Positions 16,915 through 25,867 are shown, counted from the first letter of the stretch. The stretch: DNA of 64,000 nt from Caedibacter sp052030685 (GCF_052030685.1 NZ_JBQAJM010000010.1:1-64000), one strand, 5' to 3'. Notes: a model not told the origin generated them from the sequence alone. Program-made: numbers and translations.

Positions 16915-17747
16915 TAGACAGCTACCTGTGCTTTAATGGCTGGGTGACATTGATAATTAACGATCTCAAAGTCATCGAATTGATAATCAAAAACTGTCGG
17001 AGCCTTACGTTTGATATGTAACGTTGGCAACGGCAGTGGGGTGCGTGTTAGCTGTTCATCAATTTGCGCGTGATGATTGCTATAAATATGACAATCACCT
17101 CCTGACCAAATAAATTCACCGACCTCAAGATCACACTCTTTGGCGACTATATGCGTTAACAGCGCATAAGAGGCGATATTAAAAGGCACACCTAAAAATG
17201 CATCGGCTGAGCGTTGGGTGAGCATGCAGGATAACCTACCATCAGCAACATAAAATTGAAATAGCGTGTGACAAGGGGGTAATGCCGCTTTGCCCATTTT
17301 GACATTGTCTTGTGGTGAGATCGATTCATCGGGCAAAACACTAGGATTCCAACTATTAACGATGATTCGTCTTGAATCAGGACGAGTTTTAATTAAGTTG
17401 ATGGCTTCTTCGATTTGATCAATCACTTCACCATCAGGTGTTTGCCAACTGCGCCATTGTTTGCCATAAATAGGGCCCAAATCACCATCCTCAAGCGCCC
17501 AGTCGTTCCAGATACGCACCCCGTGTTCGGCTAGATAATTATTATTAGTATCACCCTTTAAGAACCATAATAATTCATGAATGACACTTTTAATATGAAT
17601 TTTCTTAGTCGTAACTAATGGGAAGCCTTCTGTTAAATCAAAACGCATTTGATAGCCAAAGACACTTTGTGTGCCAGTGCCGGTGCGGTCAGCCTTGGTG
17701 ACGCCATGTTCCTTGATGTGGCGCAAGAAATTAAGGTATTGCTGCAT
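16914..17747 (-). CDS. thyA: thymidylate synthase
   Basis: Folate-dependent methylation of dUMP to dTMP. The 277-aa product has N-terminal DRTGTGTQSVFG, the nucleophilic cysteine in ALPPCHTLFQFYV (near residue 161), QRSADAFLGVPFNIASYALL and IWSGGDCHIYSNH, all family invariants. Its start lies 17 bases inside the 3' end of lgt. The lgt-thyA pairing is common in gammaproteobacteria. It is followed by overlapping serA. Confidence 0.97.
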   Translation of the reverse strand: MQQYLNFLRHIKEHGVTKADRTGTGTQSVFGYQMRFDLTEGFPLVTTKKIHIKSVIHELLWFLKGDTNNNYLAEHGVRIWNDWALEDGDLGPIYGKQWRSWQTPDGEVIDQIEEAINLIKTRPDSRRIIVNSWNPSVLPDESISPQDNVKMGKAALPPCHTLFQFYVADGRLSCMLTQRSADAFLGVPFNIASYALLTHIVAKECDLEVGEFIWSGGDCHIYSNHHAQIDEQLTRTPLPLPTLHIKRKAPTVFDYQFDDFEIVNYQCHPAIKAQVAV

Positions 17748-18597
17748 TGTTATCCTTCGTCTTTTCTTCTGCTTCTTGTGTTTTTTGCGTTCTCTGTGTA
17801 GTGATATATAACAAAATAATCAAGCCTACAACAACCATTGGTGTCGAAAGCAGTTGTCCCATGGTCATCCAGTTAAAAAGCATGTAGCCCATTTGTGGAT
17901 CCGGTTGGCGGAAAAACTCAGCGATAAATCTAAATAAACCATACCATAATAAGAAGTTTGCAGAAACAAATAAGCGTGGACGTTGTTTTCTGGAGATAAA
18001 CCACAAGATCAAGAATAATATAACGCCCTCAAGCGCAAACTCTAAAAGTTGTGAAGGGTAACGTGGCAGCGGCCCACCATTAGGAAACACCATGCCAATC
18101 GATGAGTCAGTAACACGTCCCCATAACTCACCATTGATAAAGTTACCCAAGCGTCCCGCACCCAAACCAATCGGTACCATCGGCGCGATAAAGTCTAAGA
18201 TATCAAAAACATTGCATTTATACTTGCGGCAAAATAATGAAATAGCAAGAATTACACCGATTAAGCCACCATGAAATGCCATACCGCCATCCCAAACTTT
18301 GAAGATAATCCAAGGTGCATGAATGAAGTTATTAAAATCATAAAACAGCATATAGCCAGTACGCCCGCCAAGGATCACCCCTAGGGCTGCGTAAAAAATC
18401 ATATCAGAAACTTGTGCTTTGGTAATTGGGCTGTAGCATTTCTTGCAGCGAAGCGTTGATAGAAACCACGCACCAGCGAAGCCGACTAAATACATGATGC
18501 CATACCAGTGCACTTTTATCGGACCAAGTGATAAAGCAACTGGGTCAATGTTTGGGTAGATAAGCATTTGTCTTATTAATAGATCAAAAGTAGGCAT
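17731..18597 (-). CDS. lgt: prolipoprotein diacylglyceryl transferase
   Basis: Inner-membrane enzyme that transfers diacylglycerol from phosphatidylglycerol to the lipobox cysteine of prolipoproteins. It has about seven membrane segments over 288 aa. Signature stretches are GGMAFHGGLIGV, GAGRLGNFINGELWG (the Lgt motif) and PSQLLEFALEG. Family members often begin at the equivalent of Met11 (MLIYPNIDPVALSLG), so the true start may be 10 codons downstream. It is first in the lgt-thyA-serA-tilS operon. Confidence 0.95.
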   Translation of the reverse strand: MPTFDLLIRQMLIYPNIDPVALSLGPIKVHWYGIMYLVGFAGAWFLSTLRCKKCYSPITKAQVSDMIFYAALGVILGGRTGYMLFYDFNNFIHAPWIIFKVWDGGMAFHGGLIGVILAISLFCRKYKCNVFDILDFIAPMVPIGLGAGRLGNFINGELWGRVTDSSIGMVFPNGGPLPRYPSQLLEFALEGVILFLILWFISRKQRPRLFVSANFLLWYGLFRFIAEFFRQPDPQMGYMLFNWMTMGQLLSTPMVVVGLIILLYITTQRTQKTQEAEEKTKDNNAAIP

Positions 18598-18737
18598 ATT
18601 ATAGCGAGATCAGGTAAGATTTTATAGCGTTTAGCGCCAATAAAATCTTATAAACAAAGACAGTGAAAAAACACTTTCGCTTATCAAGTTGTTTGCTACA
18701 ATTATTTAGAATTAAATCAACAAGGAAGACGACCTAC

Positions 18738-20606
18738 GTGGAAGTTAGTAATTTTTTTGCCTCAGCAACCTATATCCCTATTGTGTTAATGGTTATTTTA
18801 TTATTGGGATTCGCTTGTCAATGGTTGGCGTGGCGTCTGCGTCTGCCGGCAATTTTATTTTTATTGATTGTCGGGATTTTATTAGGACCTGTAAGTCAAT
18901 TAGTTCTTGGGAATCATTATCAATTTTTAAATCCTGAACTTGTATTTAATGGTATGCTCTATCCGATTGTTTCAATTTGTGTGGCAATCATCCTTTTTGA
19001 AGGCTGTATGAGCTTGAAATTCAGAGAGATCAAAGGTTTGGGTGGAACCGTTAGAAATATTGTCACTATTGGGCTTTTAATTACCGCGGTTTTAACGGCC
19101 TTTCTAGTGCATTATATCTTTGATATTTCTTGGAAAGTTGCAGCGCTTATTGGCGCGATCTCTTCAGTCAGTGGACCTACTGTTGTTGTGCCGATTTTGC
19201 GTAGTGTGCGCCCAACGGAGAAGCTTGCTAACATCATTCGTTGGGAAGGAATGTTAGTCGATCCAATTGGTGCGTTGTTGGCTGTGATTGTCTTTACCAC
19301 GATCACTGCTTCGCAATATAATGCTTTTTGGCATATCACCGTACATATTTTATTGGTGTTTATCGTCGGTGGAATTGGTGGATTGGTTGCTGGGTTTTTA
19401 TTGGGTACGGTACTTAAAAAGCAGTGGGTGCCAAGCTATTTAAATAACATGTTTGTCCTGTCATTTGTGATTACTAGCTTTGTAATTGCTGAGCATGTTG
19501 TTGAAGGTGGCGGGCTTTTAATTGTCACCATTATGGGCATTATTGTCGGTAATATGCCTAATGCGCATATTGAGGAAATTCTTGATTTTAAAGAGTCTTT
19601 AAGCCTGATCTTAATATCAAGTTTATTTATTATTTTAGGTGCGAATGTTAGTTTTGAGTACTTAGAAGCCGTATGGTGGAAGGCCATTGTATTGGTGCTG
19701 ATACTGCAATTGATCGTCAGACCAATTGCTGCAGGCTTCTCAACTTTGGGCAGTGAGCTTAATTGGCGTGAGCGTGTGATGGTAGGGTGGATCGCACCCC
19801 GCGGGATCGTTGCCGCTGCCGTAGCTGCGTTGTTTTCCATAAAAGTCATTGAGAACTTGGGTTTGCCGCAAGAAGGTGAATTACTCGTTCTTATTGTCTT
19901 TATGATTATTTTAGGCACGGTGATTATTCAGAGTCTCACTGCACCATTTTTGGCAAAAGTATTACATGCATCGGCTCCTGAGCCACGCGGATTTTTAGTC
20001 ATTGGTGGTAACACTTTAGCCAGAAACATTGCTAAGGAGCTTCACAATAATGATGTGCATGTTGTGCTTGCTGATACCAGTTGGCGTAGTGTTCAGGCGT
20101 GCCGTTTGCAGGGTTTGACCTGTTATTATGGCAGTTCGGTATCAGAGCATGCCGATTGGCATTTGAATCTGGTAGGCATTGGGCGAATGCTCGGCTGTTC
20201 TTCCAGTGAGCAAATGAATACATTGGCAGCTGTGAAGTATTATCGCGAGTTTGATGGGCGTGCTTCTGTATTTGTCTTACCAACAGCTCAGAATAAAGCG
20301 AACTCTAAGTTAACGTATCTTACTAAAAAGTATGCCAAGCGTTTGTTTAGTAAAGACCTGTCATATCAAACATTAAGAAGTATCATCAAGCAAGGTGGGC
20401 AAGTCAAAACGACAACCATTAGTAATGAGTTTAGTTGGGAGCAGTTTTTGTCTCTCAATCAACAGGCGATTCCACTGTTTTATATCAACAAAAAATCACA
20501 AATTCATGTAGTATCCCCTGATAGTCAATATGCTCCTGAAGCAGGTTGGCGTGTGATTTACCTGATGCCGCCTGAGAATTGGGTTGTTGAAAATGATGAA
20601 GAGTAA
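18738..20606 (+). CDS. CPA1-type Na+(K+)/H+ antiporter with a C-terminal TrkA-N/RCK-like domain
   Basis: About twelve membrane helices occupy residues 10-420 (core FLLIVGILLGP, AALIGAISSVSGPTVVVPIL, WIAPRGIVAAAVAALF). A Rossmann-like nucleotide-binding segment follows from about residue 425 (RGFLVIGGNTLARNIAKEL, then VVLADTSWRSVQACRLQG). This layout is like CPA1 antiporters gated by an RCK domain. I prefer GTG 18738 (AAGGAAG upstream) over GTG 18663. A possible -10 (TACAAT, near 18697) would put the transcript start inside the longer reading. The product is 622 aa. Ion specificity cannot be read from sequence. Confidence 0.85.
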   Translation: MEVSNFFASATYIPIVLMVILLLGFACQWLAWRLRLPAILFLLIVGILLGPVSQLVLGNHYQFLNPELVFNGMLYPIVSICVAIILFEGCMSLKFREIKGLGGTVRNIVTIGLLITAVLTAFLVHYIFDISWKVAALIGAISSVSGPTVVVPILRSVRPTEKLANIIRWEGMLVDPIGALLAVIVFTTITASQYNAFWHITVHILLVFIVGGIGGLVAGFLLGTVLKKQWVPSYLNNMFVLSFVITSFVIAEHVVEGGGLLIVTIMGIIVGNMPNAHIEEILDFKESLSLILISSLFIILGANVSFEYLEAVWWKAIVLVLILQLIVRPIAAGFSTLGSELNWRERVMVGWIAPRGIVAAAVAALFSIKVIENLGLPQEGELLVLIVFMIILGTVIIQSLTAPFLAKVLHASAPEPRGFLVIGGNTLARNIAKELHNNDVHVVLADTSWRSVQACRLQGLTCYYGSSVSEHADWHLNLVGIGRMLGCSSSEQMNTLAAVKYYREFDGRASVFVLPTAQNKANSKLTYLTKKYAKRLFSKDLSYQTLRSIIKQGGQVKTTTISNEFSWEQFLSLNQQAIPLFYINKKSQIHVVSPDSQYAPEAGWRVIYLMPPENWVVENDEE

Positions 20607-20646
20607 TAATAAAACCCTATGTTCATTATTGTATAGCAGGTTGTTG

Positions 20647-21720
20647 TTATTGAATAACACCGCCACCTAAACAAACTTCACCATCATAAAATACGATCGA
20701 TTGCCCCGGTGTAATCGCGCGTTGTGGTTGGTCAAATATAACTTCTACTTGGTCTTTAGTTACCATGACCTGACATGCTTGATCTGCTTGGCGATAGCGT
20801 GCCTTGGCAGTGCATCTAAAGCGATCAGCTGGCGGGTGCCCTTTGACCCAATGTAATTTAACCGCAGTTAAGCTTTGTCTTAATAGTAATGGGTGGTTAT
20901 GACCTTGAACGGCAATTAATACATTATTTTCAAGGTCTTTTTGTGCGGCAAACCATGGAATTTCGGGGCGATTTTTAACCCCGCCAATGCCCAAACCTTG
21001 ACGTTGACCGATAGTGTAATACATCAAGCCATCATGTTTGCCGATGACAATACCGTTTTCATCATGAATCTCCCCTGGTTGCGCAGGTAAATATTGGTTC
21101 AAAAAAGCCTTGAATTTACGCTCACCAATAAAGCAGATACCCGTGCTGTCTTTTTTGTTATGTGTGATAAGGTCATGTGCTTGAGCAAGCGCGCGAACCT
21201 TTGGTTTCTCAAGTTCACCGATTGGGAATAATGCATAATGTAATTGTTGCTGCCCTAAAGTGTAGAGAAAATAGGACTGATCCTTGTTGTGATCTAAGCC
21301 TTTTAACAATTGATGCTCGCCATTTGGCAGTGTTCTTTTTCTGGCGTAGTGCCCTGTGGCAATATGCGTACCACCCAGATGTTTGGCATAGTCTAAGAAG
21401 GCTTTAAATTTAATTTCTTTGTTGCATAGAATATCAGGGTTTGGCGTGCGTCCGGCTTTGTATTCCTCTAGGAAATATTCAAAGACGTGATCCCAATACT
21501 CTGCTGCGAAGTTAATTTTATTAAACTCAATGCCAATGCTTTGACAAATACTTTGCGCATCTTTGATATCTTCTTCTGCAGAGCAAAACTTGTCATTGTC
21601 ATCCTCTTCCCAGTTTTTCATAAAAACACCGATGACATTAAAACCTTGCTCTTTGAGTAATAAGGCGGCAACGGATGAGTCGACACCACCGGAGACGCCA
21701 ACAATAATTTTCTGTGACAT
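20647..21720 (-). CDS. mnmA: tRNA-specific 2-thiouridylase
   Basis: Adds sulfur to U34 of tRNA-Lys, -Glu and -Gln, receiving it from the IscS/Tus relay. PP-loop GVSGGVDSSVAALLL is near the N-terminus. The two catalytic cysteines are in NPDILCNKEIKF (about 100) and STGICFIGERKF (about 200). The C-terminal TGQRQGLGIGG and FDQPQRAITPGQSIVFY blocks are intact. I chose ATG 21720; the frame extends only to a TTG at 21738. The product is about 357 aa. It converges with the CPA1 gene. Confidence 0.95.
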   Translation of the reverse strand: MSQKIIVGVSGGVDSSVAALLLKEQGFNVIGVFMKNWEEDDNDKFCSAEEDIKDAQSICQSIGIEFNKINFAAEYWDHVFEYFLEEYKAGRTPNPDILCNKEIKFKAFLDYAKHLGGTHIATGHYARKRTLPNGEHQLLKGLDHNKDQSYFLYTLGQQQLHYALFPIGELEKPKVRALAQAHDLITHNKKDSTGICFIGERKFKAFLNQYLPAQPGEIHDENGIVIGKHDGLMYYTIGQRQGLGIGGVKNRPEIPWFAAQKDLENNVLIAVQGHNHPLLLRQSLTAVKLHWVKGHPPADRFRCTAKARYRQADQACQVMVTKDQVEVIFDQPQRAITPGQSIVFYDGEVCLGGGVIQ

Positions 21721-22006
21721 AAGCTCTAAAATGATCAAAAAATAATGCGTCTATTGTGCCGTGATTTATAAAAATTTGCAAAAAATAACTTCTCTCTTGG
21801 TAAATGTTTGCTTTAATTCAACACGGAGAAAGATTCACTAACAGTGATTGAAACTGGTGCATGAGTGTTAATGATTAGCTCATCTTACACCCATGCATTG
21901 CGCCCCCACGCAAACCTGATGGAGATTAAAACATAAGCTAATTGAAATGAGTAATAAAAAAACAAAATAGGGATATTAACGAAAAGAATATCCACTGCTC
22001 CCTGTC

Positions 22007-22210
22007 TATCGTACCCTGAGCGAAGTCGAAGGGAGCGATAAAGTAATTTTAAAGAGAGTGGTAAAACAATAAAGGCTTCGACTAACGCTCAGCCAACGTT
22101 GTCAAGCGTACCTTGAGCGTCAGTCGAAGCGATGCACTGAGCAATCGTTGAAGTGGGTGACTTCTTCAAATAATATCTAGCAAAGGCTTTAACTAAGCTC
22201 AGCCAGCGCT
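22007..22210. repeat. REP/BIME-like repeat cluster, locus 2 (four arms)
   Basis: The 518-base spacer 21721-22238 between metK and mnmA contains at least three good arms: a palindrome TATCG..CCCTGAGCG..GTCGAAGGG..CGATA at 22007-22040, GGCTTCGACTAACGCTCAGCC near 22073-22093, and TGAGCGTCAGTCGAAGC near 22113-22130. A decayed arm lies near 22185-22206. The first part of the spacer (21721-22006) shows no gene or structure I can name. Confidence 0.75.
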
Positions 22211-22238
22211 TATACGGTAAAGTAGATGGGGTATGGAT

Positions 22239-23396
22239 TTAACTCAAGGCTTGTGCCAAAACAGCTGCCTTATCTGTTTTCTCCCAAGTGAAATCAGCAT
22301 CTTCGCGACCAAAATGACCATAGGCGGCTGTTTTTTGATAAATCGGACGCAGTAAATCAAGTTGATGTGTAATGGCATAAGGGCGTAAATCAAAGTGTTC
22401 AAGAACGAGCTTCTCAATAATATCATCATCCAATTTACCTGTGCCAAAGGTGTTAACCATAATTGATGTTGGGTTAGCAACACCAATAGCATAAGAAACT
22501 TGAATTTCACATTTATCCGCTAGACCACTAGCAACGATGTTCTTAGCGATGTATCTACCCATGTAGGCAGCAGAGCGATCAACCTTGGATGGGTCTTTGC
22601 CGGAGAATGCTCCACCGCCGTGATGTGCTGCTCCGCCATAGGTGTCGACGATAATCTTGCGTCCCGTTAAACCGCAATCGCCAACAGGCCCGCCAATAAC
22701 AAATTTACCTGTCGGATTAACAAAGTATTTGGTTTTATCTGTTATCCATTCTTTCGGTAAAACCGGTAGAATGATTTCTTCAATTACTGCTTCTTCAATT
22801 ACTTTTTGTGGAATTTCAGGCGCGTGTTGAGTCGAAATGACTACTGTATCAACGGCAACAGGCTTACCATCGACATAACGCAATGTGACTTGTGATTTAG
22901 CGTCAGGGCGTAACCATGAGAGTGTTTTATTTTTGCGTAAAAACGCTTGGCTCTGCATGAGTTTATGTGAGTAATAAATGGCGGCGGGCATTAGTGTTGG
23001 GGTTTCATTGGTGGCAAAGCCAAACATCAAACCTTGGTCTCCAGCGCCTTGATCTAAGGGGTTGGAGCGATCAACACCTTGGGCAATTTCAGGGGACTGT
23101 TTACCAATAGCGTTGATTACCGCGCAACAGTTGCCGTCAAAACCTAAGTTATCTTTGTCATAACCAATATCAATTACGACATTTCTGACGATTTCTTCAA
23201 TATCAACCCACGCTGAGGTGGTAATCTCGCCGGCAACAAGTGCCATGCCTGTTTTGACTAGGGTCTCACAAGCAACTCGTGCGTTTTTATCTTGAATTAA
23301 AATAGCATCTAAAACTGCATCAGAAATTTGATCGGCAATCTTATCTGGGTGTCCTTCAGAAACAGACTCAGAGGTAAATAAAAAATCATTTGCCAT
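22239..23396 (-). CDS. metK: S-adenosylmethionine synthetase
   Basis: Makes S-adenosylmethionine from methionine and ATP. The 385-aa protein has FTSESVSEGHPDKIADQISDA at the N-terminus, GAGDQGLMFG and the P-loop-like GGGAFSGKDPSKVDRSAAY signature. RBS AAAAGGAAAAATATC precedes the ATG. An unusually long leader of about 130 bases contains a SAM-II-like element, and a strong promoter lies before that. Confidence 0.97.
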   Translation of the reverse strand: MANDFLFTSESVSEGHPDKIADQISDAVLDAILIQDKNARVACETLVKTGMALVAGEITTSAWVDIEEIVRNVVIDIGYDKDNLGFDGNCCAVINAIGKQSPEIAQGVDRSNPLDQGAGDQGLMFGFATNETPTLMPAAIYYSHKLMQSQAFLRKNKTLSWLRPDAKSQVTLRYVDGKPVAVDTVVISTQHAPEIPQKVIEEAVIEEIILPVLPKEWITDKTKYFVNPTGKFVIGGPVGDCGLTGRKIIVDTYGGAAHHGGGAFSGKDPSKVDRSAAYMGRYIAKNIVASGLADKCEIQVSYAIGVANPTSIMVNTFGTGKLDDDIIEKLVLEHFDLRPYAITHQLDLLRPIYQKTAAYGHFGREDADFTWEKTDKAAVLAQALS

Positions 23397-23462
23397 GATA
23401 TTTTTCCTTTTATGTTTGTTGTGTACAAGCTAAAAGGCTTCTAGAGGAAAAGTCTATAGAAA

Positions 23463-23516
23463 CGCTTTAGCGGTGTTGTTTTATGTCGCCCGCAAGTTGT
23501 TTTTAAATCAGCGACA
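23463..23516 (-). ncRNA. SAM-II-like riboswitch in the metK leader
   Basis: On the minus strand, stem TGTCGC (from 23516) pairs with GCGACA (to 23484). The loop side reads CTGATTTAA followed after a short spacer by CTTGC, and downstream comes ATAAA and then CGCTAAAGCG (ending 23463). CUGAUUUAA, UUGC, the closing stem and GCUAAA occur in the same order as in the SAM-II aptamer, whose pseudoknot pairs UUGC with GCUAA. The predicted transcript start is about 12 bases upstream. Between the element and metK, TTTTCCT (minus strand of 23445-23451) can pair with the AGGAAAA ribosome site, suggesting translational control. Identification is from memory of the aptamer, without a covariance search. Confidence 0.6.
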
Positions 23517-23534
23517 GTGTAATGACAGGATGTT

Positions 23535-23563
23535 ATGCTAATGCTAACAAAATGTGCTGTCAA
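23535..23563 (-). promoter_or_regulatory. metK sigma-70 promoter
   Basis: Minus strand TTGACA (23558-23563), 17-base spacer, TAGCAT (23535-23540). The start point would be near 23528, just before the SAM-II-like element. Confidence 0.6.
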
Positions 23564-23570
23564 ACTATTT

Positions 23571-23687
23571 AGTAATGAATCAAGAATCAGTTGCGCCAAC
23601 TAATACCTCTCCCCTTGTGGGAGAGGTCGTGCAGCTTAAGCTGTGCGGGTGAGGGGGAATTGAAACTCAACTTATGTGTGCATTATT
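23571..23687. repeat. MITE-like element, copy A
   Basis: About 117 bases running from AGTAATGAATCAAG to GCATTATT, with imperfect terminal inverted repeats (AATcAGTTG..CAACTTATg). Inside is a GC-rich core, CCTCTCCCC..GGGAGAGG, followed by GCAGCTTAAGCTG and GTGAGGGGG. Its right end overlaps the stop codon of grxD. Copies B and C are close matches. Confidence 0.8.
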
Positions 23688-24024
23688 AATTAGCTTGATT
23701 AATGATTTCCTGTAACTCACCATTTTCATGTAGTTCAAGCACAATATCGCAGCCGCCAATTAATTCACCATTGACATACAGTTGTGGGAAAGTTGGCCAG
23801 TTGGCGTATTTAGGTAAGGTGGCACGAATCTCAGGATTCTCCAAAATGTTAACAAAAGCAAAAGGCTTGCCACAGGCTTGAATGGCAGCAACCGTATGTG
23901 CTGAGAAGCCGCATTGTGGCATTTTAGGAGTGCCTTTCATGTAAAGTAGGATGCTGTTATCAGCAATTTGTGATTTTATTGTTTCGATTACTTTTTCTTC
24001 ATCAAAATTATGGTTTGTATGCAT
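23686..24024 (-). CDS. grxD: monothiol glutaredoxin (Grx4 family)
   Basis: The 112-aa monothiol glutaredoxin has the active site CGFS (MPQCGFSAH), the preceding MKGTPK loop, WPTFPQLYVNGELIGGCDI and the usual C-terminal helix. Members bind a bridging [2Fe-2S] cluster with glutathione and pass clusters on. It is divergent from sodB, with 110 bases between the two start codons. Confidence 0.95.
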   Translation of the reverse strand: MHTNHNFDEEKVIETIKSQIADNSILLYMKGTPKMPQCGFSAHTVAAIQACGKPFAFVNILENPEIRATLPKYANWPTFPQLYVNGELIGGCDIVLELHENGELQEIINQAN

Positions 24025-24134
24025 TATTGTTTCCTTATTATTGTCTTAACTTGAAAAGATACAGGATTAGTATTATATTGCGCGGACATCATATATCAAT
24101 TTCTAAATTTTGGTCAACCAACAAGGAGCAAGAA

Positions 24135-24722
24135 ATGTTTGAATTACCACAGTTACCATACCCTAAAAATGCCTTAGCACCCGTGATCTCTGAAGAGACG
24201 ATTGAATACCATTATGGCAAGCATCATCAGGCGTATGTCACTAACTTAAATAACTTATTAAAAACAGATGAATTTAAATCTTTTGCCGGTAAATCATTAG
24301 AAGACGTCATTTTGACCTCAAAAGGTGGAGTGTTTAATAATGCAGCACAAATCTGGAATCACACGTTTTATTGGAACTGCCTAACACCGAATGCTAAAGC
24401 AAAACCCGAAGGCGCGTTATTGCAAGCAATTGAGAAAAAGTTTGGCAGCTTTGATGCCTTTAAAGAAGCGTTTAGTAAAACAGCTGTAACTACTTTTGGT
24501 TCTGGCTGGGCGTGGCTTGTGAAAACTAAACAAGGTGAGCTTGAGCTAGTAAGCACTGGTAATGCGGCATGTCCATTAACCGAAGGTCACACACCACTTT
24601 TAACCTGTGATGTATGGGAGCATGCTTACTATATTGATTATCGTAATGCGCGTCCAAAATATGTTGAAGAGTTCTGGAGTATTATTAATTGGGACTTCGT
24701 TGCTAAGCAGTTTGCAAGCTAA
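24135..24722 (+). CDS. sodB: superoxide dismutase, iron type
   Basis: Dismutates superoxide in the cytoplasm. The 195-aa protein has YHYGKHHQAYV (first metal His), FNNAAQIWNHTFYWNCL (second His; the AAQIWNHTFYW wording is typical of Fe-SOD), and DVWEHAYYIDY (Asp and His ligands). I chose ATG 24135 with AAGGAG 6-10 bases upstream. The open frame runs further up to 23970, but that section is not family-like. Downstream (24723-24958) there is only a decayed repeat. Confidence 0.96.
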   Translation: MFELPQLPYPKNALAPVISEETIEYHYGKHHQAYVTNLNNLLKTDEFKSFAGKSLEDVILTSKGGVFNNAAQIWNHTFYWNCLTPNAKAKPEGALLQAIEKKFGSFDAFKEAFSKTAVTTFGSGWAWLVKTKQGELELVSTGNAACPLTEGHTPLLTCDVWEHAYYIDYRNARPKYVEEFWSIINWDFVAKQFAS

Positions 24723-24779
24723 TTGTGTAGTTTAAGCTAGGCGCTCAAAAGTACTTCACATGCTAATGCCATTACCTTA

Positions 24780-24840
24780 AGTAATAACGCAAAAAATAAG
24801 CTGAGCTTCAATTATCTCTAACTCGCTCAGCTTAAGCTGC
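24780..24840. repeat. MITE-like element, decayed or truncated copy D
   Basis: Begins AGTAATAACGCAAAAAATAAGCTGAGCTTCAATTA, very close to the start of copy C, then keeps only CAGCTTAAGCTGC of the core. The other end is missing. It lies between sodB and rpoZ. Confidence 0.6.
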
Positions 24841-24958
24841 CATCGATGGTTATTAATTCTTCTCAAGGATGGTGCTATTAATTTATGCTTAAGCATTTCT
24901 TGGCAAAATCAGAAAAGTTCTATAGAATTGGACGGCTTTTGAACTTTGGAGAATATGT

Positions 24959-25171
24959 ATGGCACGTGTAACAGTAGAAGACTGTTTAGAGAAAATTGAT
25001 AGTCGCTTTGAATTAATTGTTTTGGCCTCAAAAAGAGCGCGTTTCTTGAGTCTAAGTGGACAAGAGCCACGTGTCGACTGGGATAATGATAAGACAACCG
25101 TTGTTGCTTTGCGTGAGATTGCTGATGGCAAAATAAACAAAGTAGAAATCCGTGCTGAACAGGAATATTAA
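24959..25171 (+). CDS. rpoZ: RNA polymerase omega subunit
   Basis: The 70-aa omega subunit starts MARVTVEDCLEKIDSRFELIVLASKRAR, the invariant block that clamps the beta-prime C-terminus. Length is normal to slightly short. The usual partners gmk and spoT are not next to it. A tRNA-Val follows 79 bases downstream. Confidence 0.95.
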   Translation: MARVTVEDCLEKIDSRFELIVLASKRARFLSLSGQEPRVDWDNDKTTVVALREIADGKINKVEIRAEQEY

Positions 25172-25208
25172 AAAGATTAACAAAAATAAAAAATATTGAT
25201 TTTAGGCG

Positions 25209-25236
25209 TTGACTTTGAATTTTTTAACCCTATAAT
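25209..25236 (+). promoter_or_regulatory. promoter of tRNA-Val
   Basis: TTGACT (25209-25214), 16-base spacer, perfect TATAAT (25231-25236). The tRNA begins 15 bases after the -10 box. Confidence 0.85.
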
Positions 25237-25250
25237 CTCATCTCGTTCTC

Positions 25251-25326
25251 GGGTGCTTAGCTCAGCTGGGAGAGCATCGCCCTTACAAGGCGAGGGTCGG
25301 GGGTTCGAACCCCTCAGCACCCACCA
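25251..25326 (+). tRNA. tRNA-Val(TAC)
   Basis: A 76-base cloverleaf with acceptor GGGTGCT/AGCACCC, D-arm AGCTCAGCTGGGAGAGC, anticodon loop CTTACAA (anticodon TAC) and T-loop GGTTCGAACC. CCA is encoded at 25324-25326. Confidence 0.97.
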
Positions 25327-25334
25327 GAGATTTG

Positions 25335-25362
25335 AAAAGGCTTCCAATTGGGAGCCTTTTTT
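25335..25362 (+). terminator. intrinsic terminator after tRNA-Val
   Basis: AAAAGGCTTCC pairs with GGGAGCCTTTT in an 11-bp stem (one G-U) around AATT, running into a T-rich tail. It separates the tRNA from the ribosomal protein operon. Confidence 0.85.
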
Positions 25363-25456
25363 GTTTGTGTCACATAATAGTGCTTGAGTTTTAAGCTGCT
25401 ATCTGTGACAATAGCGCGGCTCTTTGCTGTTGCCCTTAAATTAGGCGCGCAATAGC

Positions 25457-25482
25457 TTATCGAGAGTAGATACGATAAACCG
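25457..25482 (+). promoter_or_regulatory. hairpin with CCG before rpsF, possible S6:S18 autoregulatory site
   Basis: TTATCG (25457-25462) pairs with CGATAA (25473-25478), and ACCG follows directly, a few bases before the GGAG ribosome site. Many bacterial rpsF leaders bind the S6:S18 complex through a stem with an unpaired CCG. This fits only loosely, so confidence is low. Confidence 0.3.
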
Positions 25483-25496
25483 AAAGGAGTAAAATT

Positions 25497-25856
25497 ATGA
25501 AACATTATGAAATCGTGTTCATGGTGCACCCTGATCAAAGCGATCAGTTGCCAAACATGTTACAAAAATACCGTGAAATCGTTGAGTCTAGAGGCGGAAA
25601 AATTCACCGCTTGGAAGACTGGGGACGTCGTCAACTTGCTTATCCAATCGCTAAGCTTCACAAGGCGCATTACATTTTGATGAATATTGAGTGTGATACT
25701 GAAGCGTTGAACGAGTTAAATGAATCATTCAGATATAATGATGCGATTTTACGTCGTTTAGTACTTAACCAAAATGAAGCAATCACTGAACCATCAATCA
25801 TGATGGCAAAAGATGAGAAAAAAGAAGTTAAAGAAACAAGCCAAGCGGCTGAGTAA
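25497..25856 (+). CDS. rpsF: 30S ribosomal protein S6
   Basis: The 119-aa S6 has MKHYEIVFMVHPDQSDQ at the start, LEDWGRRQLAYPIAKLHKAHY in the middle and an acidic/Lys-rich tail. AAAGGAG precedes the ATG. It is first gene of rpsF-rpsR-rplI; priB, which enteric bacteria insert here, is absent. Confidence 0.97.
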   Translation: MKHYEIVFMVHPDQSDQLPNMLQKYREIVESRGGKIHRLEDWGRRQLAYPIAKLHKAHYILMNIECDTEALNELNESFRYNDAILRRLVLNQNEAITEPSIMMAKDEKKEVKETSQAAE

Positions 25857-25867
25857 GGAGAGGAAAA

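Noticed and set aside
18663..18738. longer N-terminus of the CPA1 antiporter from GTG 18663
   Set aside because: Weak ribosome site, and a possible -10 box lies within it; the GTG at 18738 has a better site.
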